NCBI GenBank assembly: GCA_963701715.1
Contig: CAVPAX010000002.1
Coordinates: 62,001 to 126,000 of the forward strand
Length of the DNA stretch: 64,000 bases
Reading direction: 5' to 3'
DNA from: Methylotenera_A sp963701715
GTDB lineage: Bacteria > Pseudomonadota > Gammaproteobacteria > Burkholderiales > Methylophilaceae
Part shown: positions 26,414-36,246 of the stretch, piece by piece
How positions within the stretch are numbered: position 1 is the stretch's first letter
Layout of the letters: each line of letters begins with the position of its first letter
Notes under the pieces: model-generated
Database searches by the model: none
What the model was told of the DNA's origin: nothing
The model's input: only the letters and a program-made list of their open reading frames with translations
Position numbers and translations under genes: made by a program

Positions 26414-26650
26414 TTATTCATCCTGCTCGGGCATTGACATACTCACTGCGCGTGCTGGCACAATAGTAGAAATGGCATGTTTATAAACCATTTGGGTAAC
26501 AGTGTTTTTGAGTAAGATCACATATTGATCAAAAGAATCAACCTGTCCTTGCAGCTTAATGCCATTGACTAGATAAATGGACACTTGTACATGTTCTTTT
26601 CTGAGGGCATTTAAAAATGGATCCTGCAGCATTTGTCCTTTGTTATTCAT
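26414..26650 (-). CDS. hfq: RNA chaperone Hfq
   Basis: A 78-residue Sm-like protein: KGQMLQDPFLNALRKEHV at the N-terminus (distal/proximal RNA sites), LVNGIKLQGQVDSFDQYVI in the Sm1 motif and YKHAISTIVPAR in Sm2. It forms a hexamer that pairs small RNAs with mRNAs. Only a short C-terminal tail is present. GGAGCAAAATATG places GGAG just ahead of the ATG. The 130-base gap to gltX probably holds its promoter. Confidence 0.98.
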   Translation of the reverse strand: MNNKGQMLQDPFLNALRKEHVQVSIYLVNGIKLQGQVDSFDQYVILLKNTVTQMVYKHAISTIVPARAVSMSMPEQDE

Positions 26651-26780
26651 ATTTTGCTCCTTGTAATTGTAATTAAAGTTGGAGTAGCTCTACTTAAAAA
26701 ATATTAAGCAATAGCCAATTCTGCTAACCATATGACTATGATTGCGCCTTTTTGTTCGCATTTCAAGTGTCTGGCAACAA

Positions 26781-28175
26781 TTATCTGACGTATTTTTGTA
26801 TTCTACTGAGCGTTTCCTGCTGCCCAAGCAAAGCCATCACTTGGTCAATACTGGGTGATTGCGCAATGCCAGTCAGCATAACCCGCAGCGGCATGGCAAC
26901 TTTAGGAAACTTAAGCTGATATTCTGTAACGACCAAATTAATAGCTCCATGAATTGCTTCTGCAATCCAGTCAATATTGGCCAATTTTTCACTTAAGGAT
27001 TGAAGAGCTGGTTTGATATCTGCTGTAATATGTTTTTCCACATCGACTTCGCTGACCTGTGGCAAAGTATAAAAATAAGCCACGTCTTTCGCCAGTTGAT
27101 TTAAGTTATTAGCGCGCTCGCGGTATAACGCAAGTACATCTTCTAACTTTGGTGCTGACTTCACCTCAACACCCATGTTTGCAAGACGATTTTTAATATC
27201 ATCAGCAAGCGCATCCATATCAGCCTCTTTAATATAATGCGCATTCAGCCAATTCAGTTTTTCGGTATTAAACTGTGCTGCAGATGGGGTGATGTGATCT
27301 AAATCGAACCACTCGCAAAATTGCTGCATATTAAAAATCTCAGCATCACCATGACTCCAGCCCAAACGCGCTAGATAATTTAATACCGCTGCTGGCAAAT
27401 AACCATCCTCATGGTATTGCATCACACTCACCGCTCCATGACGTTTTGATAGTTTCTGCCCATCGTCACCCAGAATCATGGACAAATGTGCATATTGCGG
27501 AATCGTGGCGCCAAGCGCCCGTAACATATTGATTTGGCGCGGCGTATTGTTGACATGATCATCGCCGCGAATCACATGTGTAATGTCCATTTCCCAATCA
27601 TCTACCACCACACAGAAATTGTAGGTCGGTGTGCCATCAGCACGGGCAATAATCAAATCATCCATCTCGGCATTGGCGATTTCAATTCTACCTTTCACCA
27701 AGTCATCCCATGCAACTATGCCTGTTTGTGGATTTCTAAAACGTATGACAGGTTGAATATCTTTGGGAACTTCTGGCAATGTTTTTCCCTCTTCAGGACG
27801 CCATTTCCCATCATACCGTGGCTTTAGTCCTTGCTGCATTTGGCTTTCACGCAAAGCATCCAGTTCTTCTTTGCTACAATAACAGTAATACGCACTGCCG
27901 TTATCCAGCATGGTCTGCAACATTTTTTTGTAAGTCCCCATGCGTTGCATCTGGTAAAACGGACCTTCATCGTAATCCAAGCCCAACCAGTGCATACCAT
28001 CCAGAATGGCTTGTACGGCTTGGGGCGTAGAACGTTCAACATCAGTATCTTCAATCCGCAAAATAAATTGGCCGTGATGTTTTTTTGCATAAGCCCAAGA
28101 AAATAACGCGGTACGTGCGCCACCAATATGTAAAAAACCGGTGGGGCTAGGCGCAAAACGGGTACGAACTGTCAT
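26781..28175 (-). CDS. gltX: Glutamyl-tRNA synthetase
   Basis: A 464-residue class Ic synthetase. The HIGH motif is in FAPSPTGFLHIGGARTALF and the KMSKS equivalent is KLSKRHG, with IEDTDVERS and RGDDHVNNTPRQ in the active site. It charges tRNA-Glu in the cytoplasm. Standing alone on the minus strand between hfq and a divergent gene, it interrupts the usual der-hfq synteny of betaproteobacteria together with the genes up to 44.8 kb. Confidence 0.97.
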   Translation of the reverse strand: MTVRTRFAPSPTGFLHIGGARTALFSWAYAKKHHGQFILRIEDTDVERSTPQAVQAILDGMHWLGLDYDEGPFYQMQRMGTYKKMLQTMLDNGSAYYCYCSKEELDALRESQMQQGLKPRYDGKWRPEEGKTLPEVPKDIQPVIRFRNPQTGIVAWDDLVKGRIEIANAEMDDLIIARADGTPTYNFCVVVDDWEMDITHVIRGDDHVNNTPRQINMLRALGATIPQYAHLSMILGDDGQKLSKRHGAVSVMQYHEDGYLPAAVLNYLARLGWSHGDAEIFNMQQFCEWFDLDHITPSAAQFNTEKLNWLNAHYIKEADMDALADDIKNRLANMGVEVKSAPKLEDVLALYRERANNLNQLAKDVAYFYTLPQVSEVDVEKHITADIKPALQSLSEKLANIDWIAEAIHGAINLVVTEYQLKFPKVAMPLRVMLTGIAQSPSIDQVMALLGQQETLSRIQKYVR

Positions 28176-28346
28176 GTGTGGTTTACTTTATAACTTAAAG
28201 CTTGAATTTTACCATGCAATCATTACTACTTAATTACCAATAATATGATTAAATTAAACTTGATTATTCAATGATTTATTATTATATTTTCATACATTAC
28301 ATTTAGTTTAAATAAAATCACCGCCCCAAATTTAGTTTTCTTTCCG

Positions 28347-30050
28347 ATGAAAAATATTATTCAACACCTGTTCGGTTCAAGTCCTATAAAAAAAACCAAC
28401 AAACTCTTGGACTGGATAAGTGATTTGAAAGAAATGGATGACTTAACGGCGTTGCAATATTCCACAAAGCAGCTAGCACTTTTTCTCAGCCAAACTGAAG
28501 TGCAAGAAGCGCTAAGTATTCAACAGCAATTTAATTTAATTAGCGAACTAGAAACACTCAATCAAGAGCGCTTGGAAAAACTTTCCACGCAGTTTTCTAA
28601 CGTTGAGAATATGAAACCCGAGCTGGAAAATAGCATTTGCGAAACTTGTTATAGCTATTGCCGGCAATCTTATATTTTTCATCTAAAAATCATCGAGATA
28701 GTGTTTGATGTCAACCAGACACAGCCAGAATACCATGTCAAGCTGGAAGGAAATGCACCTGTTCTGCTGATGGCGCGCGCATTTTACACTGCCTTTAACA
28801 TGATCAAATGGCGTATGCTCAGTCAATCTAATCCGCCGGCCAAAGTATGGCTGCAGATTAATGTACTGTATCGAATTGCTGCGCAGCAAATGCTGTTAAA
28901 TAACCCAGTGGAACTATTTGATTTCTCGCCATCAACCACTCTTTCAGCCTTTTATGTGCAAACATGTATGCTGGGACAGTTGGCGCAGGCAAGCATGCAA
29001 AAATACCATCTCGAAATTGCAACACGAATTTTAAACTCCCTGTTAACGCGTGCGTATATCAGTAATAAATCTACTCCAGAGCAGTACCTGTTTTATATTG
29101 ATTTAGAAAAGGACTTTCCCGCAAAGCGCATGCGCGACTTTGTGCCGAATGACAATTATCGCTACTGGGAGCTTGACGAACTGGAAAGGCAAATAACTGT
29201 AGCAATTACAGTAACAGACCGCGGGGAAATCCCTCAAAGCCTGGCTTTCTCAAAAATTGACAATGCAAAAAAACTGAATGAAACCCTCAAAATCCTGCTC
29301 GAGGAATGGAGAAAAGATGGTTACATCAGGCAACGCCGCAAAATCACGCGTCAGGCTAGCTCAAAAACGGCCAGAGTTAATGCTGGTATCGTGAACATTT
29401 GTAACCAAGTATATCAAGCAAATCAAATTAGCAGCGGATTGCGAATGTCACATAATGGCGCATCCCTGGACGAACGAATAAGAGCACATACTGCATTAAA
29501 GCAAACCAGCATTTTATCTGCCAATAGCGGCTCGCTCGATACATGGATTATCACGGATGAAAGCCCACGGGGCTTGGGAACGCGCGTTAACAAGTACGCC
29601 AACATCTTGGCCAGACCGGATAAACTGATCGGGCTGGTCATAGACGAAAACTACAACAAGCTTGTTATTGGAATGATCAGATCTGTCAAACCGACACAGG
29701 GCAGCCAATTAAGGGTAGGTATTGAGACCATCTCGCACCACCCAACTTGGGTGCAATTACGTCAAATACGTTCCGGAGAAATTTTTCATCCTACCGAATC
29801 CACAACTGCACTGCGCAGTGAAATCGGCACAAAAAACACCGCTAGCACTATAGATATTGGCTTATTTTCCGGTATTTATTTGCCAATCGAAGCAGGAATA
29901 TCCAGCTCATCCATGATGATACTGCCCAAAATGAATTACAGCGCAAATAGTAATTATGCCGTGAGTATTGATGGCTCCACAAAACACGTCCAATTAGGTG
30001 AGCCTATCGAATCTCGCGATGACTGGGTTAAAGTCGCTTTTCCATTTTAA
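28347..30050 (+). CDS. Uncharacterised 567-residue protein with possible divergent PilZ motifs
   Basis: I do not recognise a named family. The protein is soluble, with no signal peptide. Residues 1-325 are mainly helical, with four cysteines between 98 and 105. The C-terminal part (about 325-475) carries RKITR (331-335) and DESPRG (404-409). These match the RxxxR and (D/N)xSxxG motifs by which PilZ domains bind cyclic di-GMP, but they are separated by about 70 residues instead of the usual 20-30. GLGTRVNKYANI and LRVGIETI resemble PilZ strands. A c-di-GMP effector role is therefore possible, not shown. Its stop overlaps that of the convergent efflux operon by 4 bases. Confidence 0.7.
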   Translation: MKNIIQHLFGSSPIKKTNKLLDWISDLKEMDDLTALQYSTKQLALFLSQTEVQEALSIQQQFNLISELETLNQERLEKLSTQFSNVENMKPELENSICETCYSYCRQSYIFHLKIIEIVFDVNQTQPEYHVKLEGNAPVLLMARAFYTAFNMIKWRMLSQSNPPAKVWLQINVLYRIAAQQMLLNNPVELFDFSPSTTLSAFYVQTCMLGQLAQASMQKYHLEIATRILNSLLTRAYISNKSTPEQYLFYIDLEKDFPAKRMRDFVPNDNYRYWELDELERQITVAITVTDRGEIPQSLAFSKIDNAKKLNETLKILLEEWRKDGYIRQRRKITRQASSKTARVNAGIVNICNQVYQANQISSGLRMSHNGASLDERIRAHTALKQTSILSANSGSLDTWIITDESPRGLGTRVNKYANILARPDKLIGLVIDENYNKLVIGMIRSVKPTQGSQLRVGIETISHHPTWVQLRQIRSGEIFHPTESTTALRSEIGTKNTASTIDIGLFSGIYLPIEAGISSSSMMILPKMNYSANSNYAVSIDGSTKHVQLGEPIESRDDWVKVAFPF

Positions 30051-31465
30051 TGGGGTTGGGTCTCTTGAGCAGAGAAAGCCGCACCCTTCCAATCACCACC
30101 CAAAACTTTAAATAACTCAACTGTTGCTAAAAAAGTTGCTTGTTTGGCCTGTATCACTGCAAGTGATGCCTCGTTATGTACACGTTGTGCATCCAACACT
30201 TCCAAATAGGCTGAATAGCCTGATTTATAGCGATTCTCTGCCACTGTTAGCGCTTTTTTTGCTGAAGCTTCACTTTGTTGCAAACTTTGCTCGCGCTCAG
30301 CATTCAGGCGTCTCGTAATCAACGCATCATTGACTTCTCTAAATGCATTTTGTATTGCAGCCTGATACTGCGCCAATGCTTGTTTCTGCCTCGCAGAGGC
30401 TTGCTCTACACGCAATCGACGCTTGCCTGAATCGAAAATCGGTAAATCCAGCCCTAGTCCCAAAGTCCAGACACGGGCGCCAGTTTTTAACAGATCGCTT
30501 AACTCCAAACTTTCACCCCCATAGCTACCCGTTAACGTGATACTTGGGTATAGTGCAGCCTTAGCAACGCCGATTCTGGCATTTTCCGCTATCAGCACCT
30601 GCTCTGCCCGTCGAATGTCAGGGCGACTTTCCAATAGTGTGGAAGGTAAGCCGGCCGGTGGTGTAGGTGGCAAAGGTAAAGTACGTATATCTGCTGTCTC
30701 TAATTTCAAATCCAGCACACCGCTCAGCACCGCAAGCTGATATAGACTCAGCGCGCGTAAACGGTTCAGTTCGATGAGCTGCGCTTCTAGGTTGCTCACT
30801 GCCACTTCGGCTTGACTCACTTCCAAAGCACTTGCCACACCGCCTGCAAGCCGCCTCTGATTTAAGCTAAGCGCTTCTTTACGACTTTTTTGATTGTCCT
30901 TGGTTACTGCGATTTGCGCATCCAGACCGCGTAATTGTAAATAATTACTTGCTACCAAACCTATCAGGGAAAGCTCTACTGTTTCTTTCGCATTACGTGT
31001 TGCCAAAACGCTTGCTGCTGCCGCTTCCTTATTACGCTTTAGCCTGCCCCAAAAATCAATTTCATAGGAGGTATCAAGGCTGAATGTATAATTATTGCGA
31101 ATCGGCGAAGTAAAGGTTGGAAACGGTCCTAGCTCAGTTACCTTGCTGCGTTCTGCTTCAGTGGAAAAATTAATTTCTGGCAACAAGTAGGCACCAACTT
31201 CACGCATACTTGCATCCGCCTCTTCAATGCGTGCAACTGCGAGCTGAATATTGGTGTTATTTTTAAGGGTGAGTTCAATCAATTCATTCAGTTTTTCGTC
31301 CTGATAGTGCTTCCACCATTGCTTCATTACATCATTCGACGCATTGGGTGCTATGTCTTCTTCGCTAAATACGGCCGGCAAACCTGTTTCAGAGCGCTGG
31401 TAATCGGGTCCTACCGCTTTGCAGGCAGTCAAACACAATATCAACAGCAGGCTTAGTTTTTTCAT
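30047..31465 (-). CDS. RND efflux outer membrane lipoprotein (NodT/OprM family)
   Basis: A 472-residue TolC-like outer membrane channel. The signal peptide ends in a lipobox LTAC with lipidated C15. Two repeats of the outer-membrane efflux domain follow (about 65-255 and 280-455), including AVARIEEADASMREVGAYLLP, LPSTLLESRPDIRRAEQ and SGYSAYLEVLDAQR. It forms the exit duct for the adjacent pump. Its start overlaps the pump gene end by 4 bases (ATGA), showing a single operon adaptor-pump-channel. Confidence 0.95.
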   Translation of the reverse strand: MKKLSLLLILCLTACKAVGPDYQRSETGLPAVFSEEDIAPNASNDVMKQWWKHYQDEKLNELIELTLKNNTNIQLAVARIEEADASMREVGAYLLPEINFSTEAERSKVTELGPFPTFTSPIRNNYTFSLDTSYEIDFWGRLKRNKEAAAASVLATRNAKETVELSLIGLVASNYLQLRGLDAQIAVTKDNQKSRKEALSLNQRRLAGGVASALEVSQAEVAVSNLEAQLIELNRLRALSLYQLAVLSGVLDLKLETADIRTLPLPPTPPAGLPSTLLESRPDIRRAEQVLIAENARIGVAKAALYPSITLTGSYGGESLELSDLLKTGARVWTLGLGLDLPIFDSGKRRLRVEQASARQKQALAQYQAAIQNAFREVNDALITRRLNAEREQSLQQSEASAKKALTVAENRYKSGYSAYLEVLDAQRVHNEASLAVIQAKQATFLATVELFKVLGGDWKGAAFSAQETQPH

Positions 31466-34400
31466 AATGCAGTCTCGTTAGGCTTATCTTGCCTATTTTC
31501 GATTTCATGATGGCGATGCACGGTTTTTCCAGACAACCATGAGAAGAACAATGGAATAAAAATCGTGGCAATAAATGTTGCCAGCAGCATGCCACCAAAC
31601 ACGCCAGTACCCATACTGCGGCGTGCGGCAGAGCCTGCACCGGATGCGACCAGCAACGGTGTAATGCCTAGCACAAACGCCATGGAGGTCATGACGATCG
31701 GCCTAAAACGTAACCGAGCTGCCTCTACTGCCGCCTGCAGGACAGGTTTCCCTTCTTCCATTTTCTGGCTGGCAAACTCCACAATTAATATGGCATTTTT
31801 AGCAGCAAGTCCAATCAAGGTAATCAGGCCGATCTGGAAGTAAATGTCATTCGGCATGCCGCGCACAAACACAGCCAAAAGCGCGCCAGCCAGTGCAAAT
31901 GGCACCGCCATGATAACGGCCAAAGGCAATGCCCAGGTTTCGAATTGCGCCGCTAAAATTAAAAATACCATGATAATGGCAAAACTAAAGGCGAACAGTG
32001 CAGCTGAGCCAGTGCGTTTCTCCTGATAAGCCTGTCCTGTCCAGGCAATTTGATAGCCTTCTGGCAAGTTTTCTTTTGCCAGTTTTTCAACCAAATCAAT
32101 CGCATCGCCGGAACTGATAGTAGAAGCACCACTGCCCAGTATTTTTGCAGATAATAAGCCGTTATAGCGCTCAAGCTGCTCGGCACCAATGATACTGCTA
32201 ACTTTACTTAATGAAGACAGCGGAATCATTGTCCCTTGTTTGCTGCGCACATATACTTTACCGATATCCTCCGGCTGCATACGGAATTGCGGTTCGGCCT
32301 GCAGTTGTACCTTATAGGTACGACCGGACTTATTAAAATCATTTACATATAGCTGGCCCATGGTGCTCTGTAAGGTGGCATAAATTTCAGAAATAGGCAC
32401 GCCCAACGATAAGGCTTTAGCCTCATCCACCTCAATATACAACTGCGGTACAGTCGGCCTAAAAAAAGTATTGATGCCGGTCAGTTTGGGGTTGGCGCGC
32501 AGCGTGTCCACAAAACTATTCAATACCGCCGCCAGTTTTTGTGGATCAGTATCAATACGGCTTTGCACATACACCTCAAAGCCTCCAGCACTGCCCAAAC
32601 CGCGAATTGCGGGTGGATTAAACGCTATTGCCACCCCATCTGGCTGGTTCATCCCGAGGCCAAACAACTTGCCAACTATTTGCTCGGCCGTTGTCGTACG
32701 CTCTTCCCAATCTTTCAGACGCACAAACATGGTGGCCGCACTGGTTTTATTGCCGCCGCCAATTAAATCAAAGCCGTTTACAGCAAACTCGTGTGCTACG
32801 GCAGGATCTTGCGCAATTCCCTTTCGCACCGCTTCTGTCGTTTTTTCAGTACGGTTCAAAGTTGCACCATCTGGCATAATCACGGCAGTTATAACGTATC
32901 CCTGATCCTCTGCAGGTACGAAGCTATTAGGTACGCGGTTAAGCAGCACAATACATATCGCAATAATTGCTGTGAATACAACTGCACCAATAATTCTGTG
33001 ATGCAGCGTTAAATCGACAATGCGCGTGTAAAAATGCGTAAGTTTATGGAAACCTTGATTAAATGCGTTAAAGAACGCAGATTTCTGATGTGTATTTTTC
33101 AATAGAATCGCGCATAAAGCCGGAGTAAGCGTAAGCGCCACCACGCCTGAAATCACCACTGCGATTGCCACAGTGACAGCGAACTGGCGGTACAGGGCAC
33201 CGGCAATGCCGCCCAAAAACGCAACGGGAATAAATACCGCGCATAGCACCATCACAATCGCCACTACAGCGGCAGAAACCTGTCGCATGGATTTAATTGC
33301 AGCATCCATAGGTTTAAGTTTTTCTTCAGTCATCAGGCGCTCGATGTTCTCCAGCACCACAATCGCATCATCAACCACAATACCAATCGCTAGAATCATT
33401 GCAAACAGCGTCAGCAAATTAATGGTGAAGCCGAGTAAATACAGTCCAGCAAAGGTACCAATCAGCGAAATTGGCACAGCGATGATCGGGATCAATGTTG
33501 CACGCCAACTCTGTAAAAATAAAAATACCACCAGAACCACTAACACCAAAGCTTCGCCTAGTGTTTTAAAAACTTCCTGAATGGTTGCTTTTACAAAATC
33601 GCTGGTATCGTAAGGAATGCTAAATTGCATGCCTTTTGGAAAGCGTTGCTTCAGCTCTGCCATTTTCAGCTTGATATTTTTTGCGGTTTCGAGTGCATTG
33701 GAGCCTGTTTGTAAAAATATCGGGATCGCTACACCTGTCGTGCCATCTAGCGCCGAGCGTACATTATAGTTTTGCGCCCCCAGTTCAATACGCGCCACAT
33801 CTTTCAGGTATAAAATACCGCGCGGTCCATCGGCCTTGATGATGATGTTGCCAAACTGTTCCGGCTCCAGTAAACGCCCTTTGGCTGTGACGGTATACAC
33901 GATTTGCTGATCATTCGGTGCTGGGTCCTGCCCGATTTTACCTGCGGCGTATTGCGCATTTTGCGATTGAATCGCCTGTGCAATATCTGTTGTGGTTACG
34001 CCCAGCTGCGCCATACGATCCGGCCGCAACCATACCCGCATGGCATAATCTTGCCCGCCAAATATCAATACATCGCCCACACCCTGCACGCGCTTCAATT
34101 CATCTAATACATTGAGCGTAGCGTAGTTACTTAAAAACAGTCTGTCGTGTTTTTTATCTTCTGATGTGAGCATCACCACCAGTAGAATATCATTGGATTT
34201 TTTCTGCACAATTAAACCGTTGCGCCGCACTTCGTCGGGCAAACGCGGCGTGGCAATGTTCACGCGATTGCTCACGTTAAATGTCGCCTGGTCAATATTT
34301 GTGCCCACTTCAAACGTGGCGGTAATAGTGAGTGTACCGCTGGAATCTGCACTTGAATTGAAATACAGCAAACGCTCGACACCACTTAGCTGCTCTTCAA

Positions 34401-34593
34401 TTGGCGCAGCTACGGTTTTAGAAAGCGTCTCTGCGCTCGCGCCGGGGTAAACCGCAGTAATCGTCACGGTTGGCGGGGCTATTTCCGGATACTGCGCAAT
34501 AGGCAGCTTAAGTGCTGCTGCTGCACCGGCCAACACAATGATGATGGATAAAACGCCAGCAAAAATGGGACGGGTTATAAAAAACTTAATCAT
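31462..34593 (-). CDS. RND multidrug efflux permease (HAE1/AcrB type)
   Basis: A 1043-residue inner membrane pump. It begins IKFFITRPIFAGVLSIIIV, has the proton-relay aspartates in IGIVVDDAIVVLENIER (TM4), a PxLCAILLK segment, and a repeat of the 12-helix plan ending in GGMLLATFIATIFIPLFF. Homology is to AcrB/MexB/TtgB-type pumps that export hydrophobic and amphiphilic compounds using proton motive force. It follows the adaptor by 35 bases. No dedicated regulator gene adjoins the operon, so control is unknown. Confidence 0.96.
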   Translation of the reverse strand: MIKFFITRPIFAGVLSIIIVLAGAAAALKLPIAQYPEIAPPTVTITAVYPGASAETLSKTVAAPIEEQLSGVERLLYFNSSADSSGTLTITATFEVGTNIDQATFNVSNRVNIATPRLPDEVRRNGLIVQKKSNDILLVVMLTSEDKKHDRLFLSNYATLNVLDELKRVQGVGDVLIFGGQDYAMRVWLRPDRMAQLGVTTTDIAQAIQSQNAQYAAGKIGQDPAPNDQQIVYTVTAKGRLLEPEQFGNIIIKADGPRGILYLKDVARIELGAQNYNVRSALDGTTGVAIPIFLQTGSNALETAKNIKLKMAELKQRFPKGMQFSIPYDTSDFVKATIQEVFKTLGEALVLVVLVVFLFLQSWRATLIPIIAVPISLIGTFAGLYLLGFTINLLTLFAMILAIGIVVDDAIVVLENIERLMTEEKLKPMDAAIKSMRQVSAAVVAIVMVLCAVFIPVAFLGGIAGALYRQFAVTVAIAVVISGVVALTLTPALCAILLKNTHQKSAFFNAFNQGFHKLTHFYTRIVDLTLHHRIIGAVVFTAIIAICIVLLNRVPNSFVPAEDQGYVITAVIMPDGATLNRTEKTTEAVRKGIAQDPAVAHEFAVNGFDLIGGGNKTSAATMFVRLKDWEERTTTAEQIVGKLFGLGMNQPDGVAIAFNPPAIRGLGSAGGFEVYVQSRIDTDPQKLAAVLNSFVDTLRANPKLTGINTFFRPTVPQLYIEVDEAKALSLGVPISEIYATLQSTMGQLYVNDFNKSGRTYKVQLQAEPQFRMQPEDIGKVYVRSKQGTMIPLSSLSKVSSIIGAEQLERYNGLLSAKILGSGASTISSGDAIDLVEKLAKENLPEGYQIAWTGQAYQEKRTGSAALFAFSFAIIMVFLILAAQFETWALPLAVIMAVPFALAGALLAVFVRGMPNDIYFQIGLITLIGLAAKNAILIVEFASQKMEEGKPVLQAAVEAARLRFRPIVMTSMAFVLGITPLLVASGAGSAARRSMGTGVFGGMLLATFIATIFIPLFFSWLSGKTVHRHHEIENRQDKPNETAL

Positions 34594-34628
34594 GGCTTAA
34601 AAATTTAATCTTCATTGATTATTCTTTG

Positions 34629-35774
34629 CTATTTAGTAGGTGCTTCAGGAGGCAAGCTGGGAGCGGCTCCCAAAGCATGCGGTGCAACAGGTGCATTCGG
34701 GCGCAATTTGATTAAATTATCCACAATCACCTTATCATTCGCCTTTAAGCCTTCCAAAACAATCCAATCTTTACCCTTCCATTCACCCACCACTACAGGC
34801 CGAATCGTCGCTTCATTTTTCTCGTTCGCAACATACAAAAATTTGCCTTGCTCGCCTGTAAGCACTGCAGTTTGCGGCACCAGAAACACACCTTCACGTG
34901 TGCCAGTTGTAACGCGGGCACGCACAAACTGGCCTGGAAGCAGACGTTTATCGGCATTATCAAATGTAGCGCGCAATTCTTGGGTACCGAGACTGGGGTT
35001 GATCTGATTGGCCGTAAAATTCAATTTACCTTTTTTTGCATACTCACTGCCATCGGGCAAGATCAAGCTCACTTCACTCACATGCTTGGCGTTAATATGG
35101 CCCCCTAAACTTTGCAACTCACTTTCAGACAAACTGAAACGCACCCAAATCGGTGACACTTGAATAATCGTCGTCAGCAAGCTGGTATTGGCTGCTACCA
35201 ACGCGCCTTCGGAATACTGGAAACGTCCGGCAATACCGGATACCGGCGCAGTGACGTTGGTATAAGAAAGATTCAGTTCGGCTTCTTTAACATTTGCCTG
35301 TGCCCGCATCATGTCAGCCTGTGAAATACTGACATCCGAAGTGGCATTGTCGTATTCGCGCTGGCTGATAGATTGTGTGGCTAACAACTCTTTTAATCGG
35401 TTAGATTCACGTGAGGTTTGTGTGATGCGCGCACCTTGCCCGGTAGCTTGTGCTTTGGCTTGCGACAGCGCGATTTGATAAGGCACTGGGTCAATCTGGA
35501 ACATCACCTGCCCAGCCTTTACTGGCTGGCCTTCTTCAAACATCTTTTTCAAGATGATACCGCCTACGCGTGGGCGAATTTCAACTTCGCTTGCACCCTC
35601 GGTTTGCGCAACAGCTTCTACACTCATCGGCACAGATGTTGGCTGCACAGCGATCACACTCACAGGCATTGCAGGCATCGCCATGCCATTCGGCGGTGCG
35701 GAGACCTCTTTTTTATCGCATGCTGTAACGAGAATGGTTAACAGAAAGCTTATTATTATCAATCGTGCGTTCAT
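34629..35774 (-). CDS. RND efflux periplasmic adaptor lipoprotein
   Basis: A membrane fusion protein of about 381 residues. The signal peptide carries lipobox VTAC. The order lipoyl half-motif (GASEVEIRPRVGGIILKKMF), helical hairpin (VMFQIDPVPYQIALSQAKAQ), second half-motif (LNLSYTNVTAPVSGIAGRF), beta-barrel and membrane-proximal domain is typical of AcrA/MexA. It bridges the pump and outer membrane channel. The ATG at 35774 is preferred over an upstream TTG because it opens the signal peptide and has GGA about 9 bases ahead. First gene of the efflux operon. Confidence 0.94.
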   Translation of the reverse strand: MNARLIIISFLLTILVTACDKKEVSAPPNGMAMPAMPVSVIAVQPTSVPMSVEAVAQTEGASEVEIRPRVGGIILKKMFEEGQPVKAGQVMFQIDPVPYQIALSQAKAQATGQGARITQTSRESNRLKELLATQSISQREYDNATSDVSISQADMMRAQANVKEAELNLSYTNVTAPVSGIAGRFQYSEGALVAANTSLLTTIIQVSPIWVRFSLSESELQSLGGHINAKHVSEVSLILPDGSEYAKKGKLNFTANQINPSLGTQELRATFDNADKRLLPGQFVRARVTTGTREGVFLVPQTAVLTGEQGKFLYVANEKNEATIRPVVVGEWKGKDWIVLEGLKANDKVIVDNLIKLRPNAPVAPHALGAAPSLPPEAPTK

Positions 35775-35875
35775 AAAATTATCCAAAATATGCAAAACTT
35801 ACTTAATTAATCTTAAAATACCAATTAAGACAATAAGATACTTGCGTTATTTAAAGTGTTAATGCATTATACACC

Positions 35876-35902
35876 TGACAGTTATTGTTAATAATGACAG
35901 TT
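35876..35902. repeat. Direct repeat TGACAGTT in a divergent promoter region
   Basis: Two copies of TGACAGTT (35876-35883 and 35895-35902) are separated by 11 bases of pure A/T apart from one G, so their centres are 19 bases apart, near two helical turns. They lie between the efflux operon and the divergent 111-residue protein gene, 9-35 bases before the latter's ATG. A regulator binding site is possible. Confidence 0.4.
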
Positions 35903-35910
35903 TTAAAGCA

Positions 35911-36246
35911 ATGGCGGGCAAAATGATTCTAACTGGCGAAATCTACGGAAAACAAACATCCAGCAAATTTGTGATGTACAACGTGCTTAAAGTCACTAAA
36001 GCCGCTATCACACTGCAAAATATTGACAATCCACTCAGCCTGTTTGAAACCACCGCACAAAAGTTAGTGTCCTCCGGGTACGTACGAATTAGCCAAACAC
36101 CCTACATTAATATTGAAATCACGGGCGCTAAAAAGAAAAAAGTGGCTAAAAAACCTATACGCTGCCCTTATACTTTAGACTTTTTAGAAGAACGTGCCGA
36201 TAGCGAACGCCCTGCCCCGGTATTACCCGATTTATTTACGAATTAA
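35911..36246 (+). CDS. Hypothetical protein, 111 residues
   Basis: I do not recognise a family. The protein starts MAGKMILTGEIYGKQ, is predicted as mixed beta/alpha in its first 70 residues, then has a very basic stretch (GAKKKKVAKKPIR, 73-85) and an acidic C-terminus. No signal peptide or membrane segment is seen. Neither ATG (35911 or 35923) has a good ribosome binding site. It is divergent from the efflux operon, and its stop overlaps that of the convergent flavodoxin-like gene by 4 bases. Coding is supported by length between compact neighbours rather than homology. Confidence 0.6.
   Translation: MAGKMILTGEIYGKQTSSKFVMYNVLKVTKAAITLQNIDNPLSLFETTAQKLVSSGYVRISQTPYINIEITGAKKKKVAKKPIRCPYTLDFLEERADSERPAPVLPDLFTN

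Noticed and set aside
20421..28175. Plus-strand open frames within purA, hisZ, hflC, hflK, hflX and gltX.
   Set aside because: They are antisense to highly conserved genes and show no protein-like features of their own.
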